The translations under genes and the position numbers were made by a program. The notes under the pieces are model-generated. The model worked only from the letters and a program-made list of their open reading frames with translations, searched no databases and was not told the DNA's origin. From Martinezella lusitana (GTDB lineage: Bacteria > Pseudomonadota > Alphaproteobacteria > Rhizobiales > Rhizobiaceae), in contig NZ_JACHBG010000005.1 of assembly GCF_014207095.1 (NCBI RefSeq), forward strand, positions 1-64,000: a stretch of DNA of 64,000 nucleotides, written 5' to 3'. How positions within the stretch are numbered: position 1 is the first letter of the stretch; every line of letters starts with the position of its first letter. Shown piece by piece: positions 30,863-39,961 of the stretch.

Positions 30863-31444
30863 TCAATTCTCTCGGCGGAGATCGGTCGCAAATAGGCCAA
30901 AACGAGTGCCGTGGCCGACAACGATGATATGGGTGCCGGTCGCAAGGCCTTGCCTGAACTCGTCGGAAACACCACACACCCTGTCGAATCCGACTATTAG
31001 GTCCTGAAGTTCCAATGGTGAATAGCAGTGCTTTTCATAATGATTGTCAGCTCGGCCAACCGTGTATGCAAGCTCTTGGGGATGCCCTGCGACCAAGGCC
31101 AGGATGATCGGGCCACCGACAACCGCCGCCCGGCTTCCCATGAAATAAACGAAGAAAGGACAGAATAAGACTGCGATGTCTTTCTTAATTTCGCTTCCGG
31201 GAACTGCGTCTCGCCTGATTATAAGGAGCCCGAATATCAATATTCCTGAGACCAACCCTATCGCAACGCGGAAACCACTGGTCGTTGAGACCCACTCGGT
31301 CGAGGGGAGAAACCGATAGCCAAGTATCGTTACAAAAAGAGCGATAAGGAGAGGCAGAAATTCGAAAAGGAAGAAAGCCGCCAAAAGAACTCTAAGTGGT
31401 TTACTGAATCGCTGCTTGATCCCCTCATGTATCGACTCGGCCAT
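30863..31444 (-). CDS. Hypothetical membrane protein
   Basis: 193 residues with three or four hydrophobic segments (about 16-42, 56-76, 89-106, 108-122) and a soluble C terminus containing ATGTHIIVVGHGTRFGLF. I do not recognise a family. Codon use and base composition look more AT-rich than the neighbours, which suggests it was acquired. It is followed by dapF at a distance of about 100 bp; not obviously co-transcribed. Confidence 0.65.
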   Translation of the reverse strand: MAESIHEGIKQRFSKPLRVLLAAFFLFEFLPLLIALFVTILGYRFLPSTEWVSTTSGFRVAIGLVSGILIFGLLIIRRDAVPGSEIKKDIAVLFCPFFVYFMGSRAAVVGGPIILALVAGHPQELAYTVGRADNHYEKHCYSPLELQDLIVGFDRVCGVSDEFRQGLATGTHIIVVGHGTRFGLFATDLRREN

Positions 31445-31530
31445 AAGACAACCACCACAAGATTGCTCCTTACCCCCTATGGCATATCACCGATTGTTGT
31501 TTCAAGATGTCTGCCTCCGCGAAAAGGCGG

Positions 31531-31983
31531 TCAACGGGAGGCCACCGCAACGCTGGGTTCGTCTTTGGAAGCTGTCTTGATCGGAAACGCCCAGTCATAG
31601 GCGATGTTGAAGACGAAGGCGTAGACCAGATAGAAGGTGACCACTGCAATATCCATCAGAAACGCCGCAAAGAGCGTGATCTGAAGATACCAGGCAATGA
31701 ACGGGATCAGGATGACCACGAGGCCCGCTTCGAAAAGCACGGTGTGGATGATCCGGATACCGATGGTCTTCTGGACCTTGCCGCGCAAACGCATCAGCGC
31801 GCGGTCGAAGCCGAGATTGTAGATGAAGTTCCATAGTGTCGCCAGGGTCGCCCCGACCACGCCGATGACGCCCATATCGGCAATAGGCTGATTGAAGACG
31901 ATTGCCGCGAGCGGCGTGAATGTGGCCAGGCCGATAAGTTCAAACAGGACGGCGTGCCGAGCACGATCTCCGAAACTGCGCAT
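31531..31983 (-). CDS. PACE family efflux transporter (AceI-like)
   Basis: 150 residues with four helices forming two BTP repeats. Typical motifs are ARHAVLFELIGLA in the first half and RIIHTVLFEAGLVV in the second, plus WNFIYNLGFDRALMR and FNIAYDWAFP. PACE transporters export biocides and polyamine-like amines such as chlorhexidine, cadaverine and putrescine. A divergent LysR gene 87 bp away resembles the AceI/AceR pairing known in other bacteria. Confidence 0.9.
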   Translation of the reverse strand: MRSFGDRARHAVLFELIGLATFTPLAAIVFNQPIADMGVIGVVGATLATLWNFIYNLGFDRALMRLRGKVQKTIGIRIIHTVLFEAGLVVILIPFIAWYLQITLFAAFLMDIAVVTFYLVYAFVFNIAYDWAFPIKTASKDEPSVAVASR

Positions 31984-32070
31984 TTTTCAAGCTCCTATAT
32001 TTGTTGTCGGCCGTCCTTCTATCAGATACATTGGGGCTATAAACTTAGAAACTATCTGGAATTCTGATAG

Positions 32071-33000
32071 ATGGACGTTTCGCTGGAGCAACTGGAAGCT
32101 TTCGTCACGGCTGCGGAAAACGGGTCCTTCTCGGCCGCCGCACGGCGCCTTCGCAAGGCCCAGTCCGCCGTCAGCCTCTTGATCTCCTCCTTGGAAGACG
32201 ATCTCGGCATCAAGCTCTTCAGCCGCGCAACACGAAACCCCACCCTCACCGAGGCAGGAACGAGACTGCTCCCGGAAGCCAAGCTGCTGCTGGATCGCCG
32301 CGAACATCTGATCGGCGTGGCCAGAAGCTTTGACGAGCACATCGAGACGCGTCTGGTCGTCGCAATCGACGAATTCTATCCTGAGCCTGCGATCGGCAGT
32401 CTCTTTGCTGACTTCGCGGATCGATTTCCGCATGTCGAGCTGGAACTCCTGTCTCCCCACTCGCAGGCCATTACCGGAATGGTTCTCGAAGGCGAGGCAG
32501 ATATCGGGGTGATGTGGCGGGAAGAACAGCTCCCGCCCGAGCTCGATTTCGTCACCATCGGCTGGGTCCCGCTGATCATGGTCTGCGGGCGCGACCATCC
32601 GCTTGCGGAAAGCACGGTCAGCTGGGAGGACCTGAAGCGCCATCGCCAGATCATGGTCACCAAGCGCCGCGACGTCGCCAGAAGGCACCAGGTCAGGGTT
32701 GCCGCCGAGGTCTGGTGGGTCGAGAGCCATTGGGTCATTCTTCAGATATTGCGGCAGGGCATCGGCTGGGCGCTCATCCCGGCCCATATTCTGGCGAATT
32801 CGCAGCTGGCGCCGGAACTGGCGACGCCCCGGCCACTCTTCGATAGCGGCGCCCATCCGGTCGCTCTCGAGCTTGTCTGGCACAAACAACGGCCGGCCGG
32901 CCCAGCAGCAAAATGGTTGCGGGAACATTTCGTCGCAAATGGCAACAGGCACGGAATACTGGAGGCAAGCGCCAATCGGCATCAGGCGCAGGAGGGGTAA
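32071..33000 (+). CDS. LysR family regulator, probable controller of the PACE exporter
   Basis: 309 residues. The N-terminal winged helix (MDVSLEQLEAFVTAAENGSFSAAARRLRKAQSAVS) and the C-terminal effector domain (about 92-300) are intact. It is divergent from the PACE transporter gene, with an 87-bp gap that should hold its operator. Effector unknown; an amine or biocide is plausible (inference). Confidence 0.92.
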   Translation: MDVSLEQLEAFVTAAENGSFSAAARRLRKAQSAVSLLISSLEDDLGIKLFSRATRNPTLTEAGTRLLPEAKLLLDRREHLIGVARSFDEHIETRLVVAIDEFYPEPAIGSLFADFADRFPHVELELLSPHSQAITGMVLEGEADIGVMWREEQLPPELDFVTIGWVPLIMVCGRDHPLAESTVSWEDLKRHRQIMVTKRRDVARRHQVRVAAEVWWVESHWVILQILRQGIGWALIPAHILANSQLAPELATPRPLFDSGAHPVALELVWHKQRPAGPAAKWLREHFVANGNRHGILEASANRHQAQEG

Positions 33001-33182
33001 TGGCGTCGATTGGAGATTGTTGCGTATCCAGGCATGGCAACTGTCGGCTTCCGACATATGTCATTGCCATCGGCTTCATGCTGGCAGAACATTTTTCGAA
33101 AAAGCATCGACCCCATGTCGGATCGCCGAAAGTTCGCTCGTCCTAGGCTCGTCCACTCCGTCAATTCAGAAGGAACATAGCC

Positions 33183-33626
33183 ATGCCGAATACCATACGC
33201 CTGCATCGCGTTCTGGCCACCAGCCCGCAGAAGGTCTATCGCGCATTCATCGAGGCGGACGCGCTCGCCAAGTGGCTCCCGCCGAACGGCTTCGCCTGCA
33301 CCGTGCACCACATGGAACCGAGCGTTGGCGGCACCTTCAAAATGTCCTTCCGCAATTTCACGACGAACGAAAGCCATTCCTTTGGCGGCGACTTCCGCGA
33401 GCTCATCCCGGGCGAGCTGGTGCGCTACACCGACAAGTTCGACGACCCGAACCTGCCGGGCGAAATGGAAGTGACCGTGACGCTGAAGAAGGTCATGGTC
33501 GGGACCGAAGTGAACATCACCCAGGCCGGCGTGCCAGACGTCATTCCGCCGGAAGCCTGCTATCTCGGCTGGCAGGAATCGCTGCAAAATCTGGCAAAGC
33601 TGGTCGAGCCCGAAATCAAGCAGTAA
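33183..33626 (+). CDS. SRPBCC / AHSA1 family protein
   Basis: 147 residues with the START-like fold signature of AHSA1 proteins: RVLATSPQKVYRAFIEADALAKWLPP, then GGTFKMSFRNF and a C-terminal helix (LGWQESLQNLAKLVEPEI). These bind small hydrophobic ligands; the role here is unknown. AGAAGGAACATAGCC precedes the ATG. A strong terminator follows. Confidence 0.9.
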   Translation: MPNTIRLHRVLATSPQKVYRAFIEADALAKWLPPNGFACTVHHMEPSVGGTFKMSFRNFTTNESHSFGGDFRELIPGELVRYTDKFDDPNLPGEMEVTVTLKKVMVGTEVNITQAGVPDVIPPEACYLGWQESLQNLAKLVEPEIKQ

Positions 33627-33652
33627 AGTCTGCCTGTCCTAGAGCTTTTTGC

Positions 33653-33686
33653 AAAAGCCGCCCTGTGCTTTTGGGGCGGCTTTTTT
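33653..33686 (+). terminator. Terminator after the SRPBCC gene
   Basis: AAAAGCCGCCC (33653-33663) pairs with GGGCGGCTTTT (33674-33684), followed by T residues. Confidence 0.9.
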
Positions 33687-33704
33687 ACCCTCATGCATCC
33701 TCGG

Positions 33705-34712
33705 TCAAACAACGGGCACCTCGAAGACTTCCCCAGCCCTCAACGGGCGAAACCGGTCCGGCTCCACACCCTCGGCTTTCAGTGCTGCATCGAGCGCATG
33801 AACGGGCTCATCGATCCCTTCATCCGTCAGCTGGAAGGTCGCGAAGTGATGCCCGGCGACATAGGCTGCGTTGCAGAGCTTCATGCCCTTCACCGCCTCT
33901 TCCGGATTTTGGTGCTGCCCCTTCATGAACCAGCGCGGCTCATAGGCGCCGAACGGCAGGATGGCGAGGCGGAAACCGCCATGCTTGCGGGCGACAGCTT
34001 CATAATTGATGCCATCGTGAAAGCCGGTGTCGCCGACATGATAGATCTTGCCCGATGGCGTGGTGAGCACGAATGCCGCCCAGAGTGCCATGCGCCGGTC
34101 GCCCATGCCCCGCGCCGACCAGTGATGGCAGGGCTCGACATCGATGGTGACGCCGGCATTGATAGCAATGCGGTCGCCCCAGTCGACGACGCTTATGTCG
34201 GCGTTGGGAACGGCGCGCCGGATGATCGTATCGTTGCCGAGCGGCGTCACGATGTCAGGCCGATGCGCCTGGTGCAGCCGCGCCAGCGTTTCCAGATCGA
34301 GATGATCGTAGTGATTATGCGTCACCAGCACGAGGTCGATATGCGGCAGGTCTTCGAAGCGGATGCCGGGCGGCACCACGCGCTTCGGCCCGAAAGAGCG
34401 AAAGGGGCTGACCCTTTCGGACCAGACCGGATCGGTCAAAATGTTCAGCCCGGCAATCTGCACCAGCATCGACGCATGGCCGACCATCGTTACCCGCATC
34501 TGCTCGCTGAAGACATTCCGGTCAGGCTTGGCCGGGGGAAAGGCGCTGATGACGGGATTTGGCCAGCGCACCCGGCCGCCACCGAACTGCCATCTCAGCA
34601 GATCGAATGCATTGCCCGGCGCGACGCCGCCGGGATTGAAAAAGTGCCGGCCATCAAAATGGTCCGAAACCGGGCCTTGATAGTACGGGTTCTTCTTGCC
34701 GGAGCCCGTCAT
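33705..34712 (-). CDS. MBL-fold metallo-hydrolase (UlaG / NAPE-PLD-like)
   Basis: 335 residues. Zinc motif THNHYDHLD, a further histidine in PCHHWSARG, and an aspartate in HVGDTGFHDG place it among UlaG/NAPE-PLD-type hydrolases, some of which act on phospholipids. No signal peptide. ATG 34712 overlaps the stop of the upstream gene (34709-34712), so it is translationally coupled to that unknown protein. Substrate unknown. Confidence 0.9.
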   Translation of the reverse strand: MTGSGKKNPYYQGPVSDHFDGRHFFNPGGVAPGNAFDLLRWQFGGGRVRWPNPVISAFPPAKPDRNVFSEQMRVTMVGHASMLVQIAGLNILTDPVWSERVSPFRSFGPKRVVPPGIRFEDLPHIDLVLVTHNHYDHLDLETLARLHQAHRPDIVTPLGNDTIIRRAVPNADISVVDWGDRIAINAGVTIDVEPCHHWSARGMGDRRMALWAAFVLTTPSGKIYHVGDTGFHDGINYEAVARKHGGFRLAILPFGAYEPRWFMKGQHQNPEEAVKGMKLCNAAYVAGHHFATFQLTDEGIDEPVHALDAALKAEGVEPDRFRPLRAGEVFEVPVV

Positions 34713-35686
34713 GGCGCATCGATTTCCTGCGATCCCGTTGGTACGCCGAATTTCGCGAGCCATTCCTCCGCTTCTTGCGCCGTCAGCGCCTCCTCAAGCA
34801 CGACATTCGCCGGCATGGCAAAAAGCTGCGGCGTGAAGAAGCTCGTATCCCAGAGCGCTGCACCTTCGATCGGAGCCGAAAGCAAAATGACCTGCCGGCC
34901 ATCGATGCGGGCAATCGTATCGACGGACGCCTCGCCGGAAATCTCCACGAGGCCCGAGCGGTCGGGCTGCACCGTCTCATAGCGCCACCAGGGTTCGTCA
35001 TTGCCCTCCTCGGCCACGGTCACGCAGCGCGCCATGTCGATGATGAACCGATTGGGCGCACGGCCGCCGGGCAATGTCTCGCCGAATGCCGCCTGGATCA
35101 GCGTGAAGAGGTGAAAACAGTTGACGATATTGTCGTAGCGGAGACGAAAGCCTTGCCTGCTCGGCAGATGCAGCACGAGAAGAGCGTCGCTTCGGCTCAA
35201 GAGCACCTGGCGAACCCAGGCAGCACCCGGCGTATAATCCTGCAACTCGGCAAGCTGCGCCATCAGCGCCTTGTTGCCGGCGGCGAGCTTGCGCTCCTGC
35301 GGCATGGCGGAAAGATGCGAAACGGCCGACTGGCCGAGCAGCTGAAAAGCATCGAGCAACTGCCTTTGCCGCGGGCTCAGCTCCTTGCGGCCGGCAAAAC
35401 CGCGATGGATCTGCGGCAACCACGCCATATAGAGATCCCACACCGCTGCACCGCTGCGCTCCACCGCCCCGCCCTTTTCGACGATGGTGCCGAGCATGTT
35501 GGCAAGGATCGCAGCGCCCGGCGGCGGCAGGCGGCTAAGCTCGCGCGCTGCCCGCGCTGCGATCTTCGGCTGCGCCTTAGCGCTCGCATAAAAGGCTTGC
35601 GCCACCGCGTTGAAGCGTTGGTCGACGCGACCGCCGGCATAAGCGCGACAGGCGGCAAGAAGATCGGTCAGGGCTGCGTCATTCAT
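34709..35686 (-). CDS. Hypothetical protein coupled to the MBL hydrolase
   Basis: 325 residues, no signal peptide or membrane helix. The N-terminal half is helical and alanine-rich (about 1-160); the second half is mixed, with GFRLRYDNIVNCFHLFTLIQA and SGEASVDTIARIDGRQVILL. I do not recognise a family. The 4-bp overlap with the MBL hydrolase gene suggests that the two work together. Confidence 0.75.
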   Translation of the reverse strand: MNDAALTDLLAACRAYAGGRVDQRFNAVAQAFYASAKAQPKIAARAARELSRLPPPGAAILANMLGTIVEKGGAVERSGAAVWDLYMAWLPQIHRGFAGRKELSPRQRQLLDAFQLLGQSAVSHLSAMPQERKLAAGNKALMAQLAELQDYTPGAAWVRQVLLSRSDALLVLHLPSRQGFRLRYDNIVNCFHLFTLIQAAFGETLPGGRAPNRFIIDMARCVTVAEEGNDEPWWRYETVQPDRSGLVEISGEASVDTIARIDGRQVILLSAPIEGAALWDTSFFTPQLFAMPANVVLEEALTAQEAEEWLAKFGVPTGSQEIDAP

Positions 35687-35813
35687 ACGGAACTATCTCG
35701 GGGAATCGTCTGATGGCGGGGTTCGGTACAAGATTTCGGGGCCGGCATTGCCGATAAAACGATGTTCATATAGCGATATCGGCCCGACATCCCAGGCATT
35801 TCCCGCTCTTGGG

Positions 35814-35842
35814 TTGACTTTGCCGGGCTTTTCCTGTTTATC
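35814..35842 (+). promoter_or_regulatory. Predicted promoter of the RNA upstream of ffh
   Basis: TTGACT (35814-35819), a 17-base spacer, and TTTATC (35837-35842). The start would fall near 35849. Confidence 0.55.
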
Positions 35843-35848
35843 GCCCGC

Positions 35849-35956
35849 AATCTGCGACGAGCACAAGCCTCCGAGCCACCGACCGGGACCCATAAAGGTA
35901 TAAAGAGATCCCGGAGGTCAACACCCGACAGCGCGATGCGCCCTCGGGTGCTTTTT
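35849..35956 (+). ncRNA. Putative small RNA / leader upstream of ffh
   Basis: About 108 nt between a predicted promoter and a clear terminator. CGGGA (35884-35888) pairs with TCCCG (35909-35913), extended by GAC/GTC-type outer pairs, and encloses an A-rich loop. The 3' hairpin is CACCCGA/TCGGGTG with an inner GCGC-GAT-GCGC stem, followed by TTTTT. I recall an alphaproteobacterial RNA family described upstream of ffh, but I cannot confirm the match. No 4.5S RNA tetraloop core (GGAAGGAAGCAGCC-like) is present, so it is not the SRP RNA. It could equally be an attenuator of ffh. Confidence 0.6.
35922..35956 (+). terminator. Rho-independent terminator ahead of ffh
   Basis: CACCCGA (35922-35928) pairs with TCGGGTG (35944-35950). 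GCGC-GAT-GCGC makes an inner stem. CTTTTTGGCTTTG follows. Confidence 0.8.
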
Positions 35957-36061
35957 GGCTTTGCGTCTTGTTTTCGTCATGGAAAAGCACGACGTTTTCG
36001 GGCGAGGAGCTGCGCAGGTTGCGCCAGATCCAAATCCCGAGCGATCGATAAGGAAGAATTG

Positions 36062-37630
36062 ATGTTTGAAAACCTCCAGGACCGTCTTGGTTCCATTCTG
36101 AATGGACTGACAGGCCGCGGCGCGCTTTCGGAAGCCGATGTTTCCGCAGCACTTCGCGAGGTTCGCCGCGCGCTCCTCGAGGCCGACGTGGCGCTGGATG
36201 TCGTTCGCTCCTTTACCGACCGCGTTCGCGAAAAGGCCGTCGGCGCCGAGATCCTGAAGTCGATCAAACCCGGCCAGATGGTCGTCAAGATCGTCCATGA
36301 CGAACTGATCGAAATGCTCGGCGGCGAAGGCGTGGGCATCGACCTCAACGCGCCGGCCCCGGTCGTCGTCATGATGGTCGGTCTGCAGGGCTCCGGCAAG
36401 ACCACCACCACGGCCAAGATCGCCAATCGCCTGACGAGCCGCGACCGCAAGAAGGTCCTGATGGCCTCGCTCGACACGCGCCGCCCGGCAGCGCAGGAGC
36501 AGCTGCGCCAGCTCGGCGTCCAGACCGGCATCGACACGCTGCCCGTCATCGCTGGCCAGTCGCCGACCGATATCGCCGCCCGCGCCGTTCAGGCCGCCAA
36601 GCTCGGCGGCCATGACGTCGTCATCCTCGATACCGCCGGCCGCACGCATATCGACGAGCCGCTCATGGTCGAGATGGCGGATATCAAGAAGAAGTCCAAC
36701 CCGCACGAAATCCTGCTGGTCGCCGATAGCTTGACCGGTCAGGACGCCGTCAATCTCGCCCGTAATTTCGACGAGCGCGTCGGGATCACCGGCCTCGTGC
36801 TGACCCGCATGGACGGCGACGGCCGCGGCGGTGCCGCCCTTTCGATGCGTGCCGTCACAGGCAAGCCGATCAAGCTGATCGGTGTCGGCGAAAAGATGGG
36901 CGAGCTGGAAGAATTCCATCCCCGCCGTATCGCCGACCGCATCCTCGGCATGGGCGACATCGTTTCGCTCGTCGAAAAGGCTGCCGAGAATATCGACGCC
37001 GAGAAGGCGGCCGCCATGGCTGCCAAGATGGCCAAGGGCAAGTTCGACCTTAACGATCTCGCCGACCAGCTCGGCCAGATGCAGAAGATGGGCGGCATGG
37101 GCGGCATCATGGGCCTGATGCCCGGCATGTCCGGCATGAAGGACAAGATGGCCGCTGCCGGCCTCGACGACCGCCTGTTCAAGCGCCAGCTCGCCATTAT
37201 CTCCTCGATGACCAAGGCGGAGCGCGCCAATCCGGATCTCTTGAAGCATTCCCGCAAGAAGCGCATCGCCAGCGGCTCCGGCACCGACGCCTCCGACATC
37301 AACAAGCTTCTGAAGATGCACCGCCAGATGGCGGACATGATGAAGATGATGGGCGGCAAGGGCAAAGGCGGCATGATGAAGCAGCTGATGGGCGGCCTTG
37401 CCGGCAAGATGGGCCTCGGCGGCGGCATGGGCGGCATGCCCGACCTGTCGAACATCGACCCCAAGCAGCTCGAAGCCCTGCAGAAGCAGGCCGAAGCCGC
37501 TGGCCTCGGCCGTCCCGGCGGCTTGCCGGGCCTCGGTGGTGGCGGTGGCCTGCCCGGTCTGGGCGGCGCCAAGCTCCCTGGCCTCGGCGGTGGTTTCCCG
37601 GGCCTTCCCGGTTTGCCTAAGAAGAAGTGA
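36062..37630 (+). CDS. ffh: Signal recognition particle protein Ffh
   Basis: 522-residue SRP54 GTPase. N domain, then G domain with GLQGSGKTTTTAKIA (about 107-121), DTRRPAA, DTAGR and TRMDGDGRGG, and a methionine-rich M domain (about 330-430, MQKMGGMGGIMGLMPGM) that binds signal peptides and SRP RNA. It ends in a glycine-proline-leucine repeat (GLPGLGG-type) and a lysine tail, longer than in E. coli. ATG 36062 follows AAGGAAGAA. It partners with FtsY, encoded earlier in the window. Chorismate mutase follows after 17 bp. Confidence 0.98.
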   Translation: MFENLQDRLGSILNGLTGRGALSEADVSAALREVRRALLEADVALDVVRSFTDRVREKAVGAEILKSIKPGQMVVKIVHDELIEMLGGEGVGIDLNAPAPVVVMMVGLQGSGKTTTTAKIANRLTSRDRKKVLMASLDTRRPAAQEQLRQLGVQTGIDTLPVIAGQSPTDIAARAVQAAKLGGHDVVILDTAGRTHIDEPLMVEMADIKKKSNPHEILLVADSLTGQDAVNLARNFDERVGITGLVLTRMDGDGRGGAALSMRAVTGKPIKLIGVGEKMGELEEFHPRRIADRILGMGDIVSLVEKAAENIDAEKAAAMAAKMAKGKFDLNDLADQLGQMQKMGGMGGIMGLMPGMSGMKDKMAAAGLDDRLFKRQLAIISSMTKAERANPDLLKHSRKKRIASGSGTDASDINKLLKMHRQMADMMKMMGGKGKGGMMKQLMGGLAGKMGLGGGMGGMPDLSNIDPKQLEALQKQAEAAGLGRPGGLPGLGGGGGLPGLGGAKLPGLGGGFPGLPGLPKKK

Positions 37631-37647
37631 AAAGGATCGCTGACACC

Positions 37648-37950
37648 ATGATTGATCCAGACGTCAAAGCCCAATTGGGCAACTATCGCCAGTCGATCGA
37701 CAATATCGATGCCGCACTGGTGCACATGCTGGCCGAACGCTTCCGCTGCACCAAGGAAGTCGGTGTGCTGAAGGCCAAGTACGACCTGCCGCCGGCTGAT
37801 CCGGCGCGCGAAGAATACCAGATCGAACGCCTGCGCCGTCTGGCAAAGGACGCAAATCTGGACCCGGATTTCGCCGAGAAGTTCCTGAACTTCGTCATCA
37901 AGGAAGTCATCCGGCATCACGAACAGATCGCTGCCGATCTGAAGGCGTGA
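37648..37950 (+). CDS. Chorismate mutase, AroQ type
   Basis: 100 residues. Rearranges chorismate to prephenate for phenylalanine and tyrosine synthesis. The AroQ helix pattern is clear: YRQSIDNIDAALVHMLAERFRCTKEVGVLKAKYDLPPADP then EEYQIERLRRLA. It has no other domain. ATG 37648 is preceded by AAAGGAT; an in-frame GTG at 37627 overlaps the ffh stop. Its place between ffh and rpsP is a typical rhizobial insertion. Confidence 0.95.
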   Translation: MIDPDVKAQLGNYRQSIDNIDAALVHMLAERFRCTKEVGVLKAKYDLPPADPAREEYQIERLRRLAKDANLDPDFAEKFLNFVIKEVIRHHEQIAADLKA

Positions 37951-38058
37951 TCCCGAAATGCGTGCAGCGGCTTATCGAGAGAGCGCCGGCGACACGTACC
38001 ATAGAAACGAACATGCCGCCTAAACGAAGCGGTCAAGAAAAGCCTAAGGAGAATTAAC

Positions 38059-38421
38059 ATGGCACTGAAAATTCGTCTCGCCCGCGGTGGTTCCAAGAAG
38101 CGCCCGTACTACCACGTTGTTGTTGCCGACGCTCGCTCGCCGCGTGACGGCCGCTTCCTGGAAACCCTCGGCTCCTGGAACCCGATGCTCGCCAAGGACG
38201 ACGCCAAGCGCGTTGAACTGAAGGCCGAGCGCATCAAGCATTGGCTCGACCACGGCGCACAGCCGACCGACCGCGTTCTGCGCTTCCTCGCCGAAGCTGG
38301 CATCGCAACGCGCGACGCCAAGAACAACCCGGAGAAGGCAAAGCCGGGCAAGCGCGCTCAGGAGCGTGCTGCTGAAAAGGCACAGAAGGCTGCTGACGCC
38401 GCTGCTGCTGCTTCTGAATAA
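38059..38421 (+). CDS. rpsP: 30S ribosomal protein S16
   Basis: 120 residues. Starts [35 protein letters not shown], the universal S16 core. The C terminus (about 80-120) is an Ala/Lys/Glu-rich extension usual in alphaproteobacteria. AAGGAG upstream. A strong terminator follows, so it may not be co-transcribed with rimM. Confidence 0.98.
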   Translation: MALKIRLARGGSKKRPYYHVVVADARSPRDGRFLETLGSWNPMLAKDDAKRVELKAERIKHWLDHGAQPTDRVLRFLAEAGIATRDAKNNPEKAKPGKRAQERAAEKAQKAADAAAAASE

Positions 38422-38439
38422 TCAGTCCTTGTGACTGTC

Positions 38440-38477
38440 AAAAACGGGCGGCATGGCAACATGCCGCCCGTTTTTCA
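38440..38477 (+). terminator. Strong terminator between rpsP and rimM
   Basis: A perfect 16-bp stem (38440-38455 with 38460-38475, AAAAACGGGCGGCATG / CATGCCGCCCGTTTTT) with a GCAA loop, followed by T-rich sequence. It divides the ffh-rpsP and rimM-trmD parts of the cluster. Confidence 0.92.
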
Positions 38478-38604
38478 TTTCCCATCGGCTGACGTTCAGC
38501 CTATGAGAGAACGCAACTACGGCCCAGCGCGTTACATCTGACACGCAAGCATCACTGTAGCACCTTAGATTTGCTGCATAATCCCGGTAACCGGCGAAGA
38601 GACC

Positions 38605-39195
38605 ATGACGAAACTGCAAAACCCGGTATTGATGGCCACCATCGGCGCGGCTCAAGGCCTCAGAGGCGAAGTGCGCGCCCGCGCCTACACCTCGGATCCG
38701 ACCGCGCTCGGCGATTACGGCCACCTGCACAGCATGGATGGCCGCAGTTTCGAAGTTTTGGAAATCCGCGAAGCCAAGAATGTCGTCGTGGTACGCTTCC
38801 GCGGCGTCAACGACCGCAATGCCGCCGAAGCGCTGAACGGGCTGGAACTCTATATCGAGCGCGACAATCTGCCGGATGACGAGCTCGACGACGACGAATT
38901 CTTCTACACCGATCTCGAAGGCCTGGAGGCCGTAGACGATGAAGGCACTGGCTACGGTACGGTCAGCGGTGTCTATGATTTCGGCGCCGGCGACCTTTTG
39001 GAACTGAAGGGACCGGGCAAGCGCCCCGTGCTGATCCCCTTCTCCGAAGCTGCCGTACTCGAAATCGATCTGGAGGGCGGCAAGATTTTAATCGATCCTC
39101 TGGCCGCGGGGCTTATCGACAACCCCGACGACCTCATCGGCAAACCGGAAAAGCCGGAAAAACCCGAGAAGCCGCAGGGCAAGCCGAAGAAGTGA
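38605..39195 (+). CDS. rimM: Ribosome maturation factor RimM
   Basis: 196 residues. N-terminal RimM domain ([24 protein letters not shown]) and C-terminal PRC-barrel (about 95-170, [12 protein letters not shown] then [23 protein letters not shown]). The tail [17 protein letters not shown] is repetitive. It assists 16S processing through S19. It is close to trmD (24 bp), so the two are co-transcribed. Confidence 0.97.
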   Translation: MTKLQNPVLMATIGAAQGLRGEVRARAYTSDPTALGDYGHLHSMDGRSFEVLEIREAKNVVVVRFRGVNDRNAAEALNGLELYIERDNLPDDELDDDEFFYTDLEGLEAVDDEGTGYGTVSGVYDFGAGDLLELKGPGKRPVLIPFSEAAVLEIDLEGGKILIDPLAAGLIDNPDDLIGKPEKPEKPEKPQGKPKK

Positions 39196-39219
39196 TCCTC
39201 GTTGGAAAGTGACCGCGCC

Positions 39220-39912
39220 ATGAGTTTCCGGGCGACCGTTCTGACGCTTTACCCCGAGATGTTTCCCGGCCATCTCGGCGCGTCGCTTGCCGGCAAGGCG
39301 ATGGAACGCGGGCAATGGTCGCTGGACACAGTGCAGATCCGCGATTTTACCACCGACAAGCACCGCACCGTCGACGATACGCCGGCCGGTGGCGGCGCCG
39401 GCATGGTGCTGAAACCCGACGTGCTTGCCCGCGCCATCGACCATGCTAGCGAAAACGACAGCCGCCCGCGTCTGCTCATGAGCCCGCGCGGCAAGCCGCT
39501 GACGCAGAAGCGCGTGCGCGAACTTGCCGATGGGGACGGCGTTATCATCGTCTGCGGCCGCTTCGAAGGCGTAGACCAACGCGTCATCGACGGCCGCGAC
39601 CTCGAGGAAGTCTCGATCGGCGACTATATCCTCTCCGGCGGCGAGCCGGCCGCCCTCATCCTGCTCGATGCCATCGTGCGCATCCTGCCCGGCGTCATGG
39701 GCAATGATCTGTCCGGCCTGCATGAAAGCTTCGAAGGCGGCATGCTGGAACATCCGCACTATACCCGTCCGCAAATTTGGGAAGACCGCGAGATTCCGGC
39801 CATCCTCACCTCGGGCAACCACGCGGCGATCGCCAAATGGCAGCGGGAGCAGGCCGAGCAGCTGACACGCGAGCGCCGGCCGGATCTGCTCGATAAAAAG
39901 ACTGAAAAATAG
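39220..39912 (+). CDS. trmD: tRNA (guanosine(37)-N1)-methyltransferase
   Basis: 230 residues of the SPOUT family, with the trefoil knot region ([21 protein letters not shown]) and [15 protein letters not shown] near residues 55-69. Methylates G37 of tRNAs to prevent frameshifting. ATG 39220; GGAAAGTGA lies upstream. An in-frame TTG at 39202 is unlikely. Confidence 0.98.
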   Translation: MSFRATVLTLYPEMFPGHLGASLAGKAMERGQWSLDTVQIRDFTTDKHRTVDDTPAGGGAGMVLKPDVLARAIDHASENDSRPRLLMSPRGKPLTQKRVRELADGDGVIIVCGRFEGVDQRVIDGRDLEEVSIGDYILSGGEPAALILLDAIVRILPGVMGNDLSGLHESFEGGMLEHPHYTRPQIWEDREIPAILTSGNHAAIAKWQREQAEQLTRERRPDLLDKKTEK

Positions 39913-39961
39913 CCGCCTCAACCAGCATGGCGGACGCAAAAGAGCGAGGAGGCTCCGGAGG

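Larger units (their letters stand above)
35687..36061. other. 375-bp gap upstream of ffh
   Basis: Contains the start region of the minus-strand gene at 35686, a predicted promoter (35814-35842), a putative ~105-nt RNA ending at a terminator (35922-35956), and about 105 bp of ffh upstream sequence. The open frame running into ffh from 35936 overlaps the terminator hairpin and is not translated in my reading. Confidence 0.7.

Noticed and set aside
35849..35956. 4.5S / SRP RNA gene upstream of ffh
   Set aside because: The conserved SRP RNA tetraloop core is missing; the element is listed as an unassigned RNA instead.
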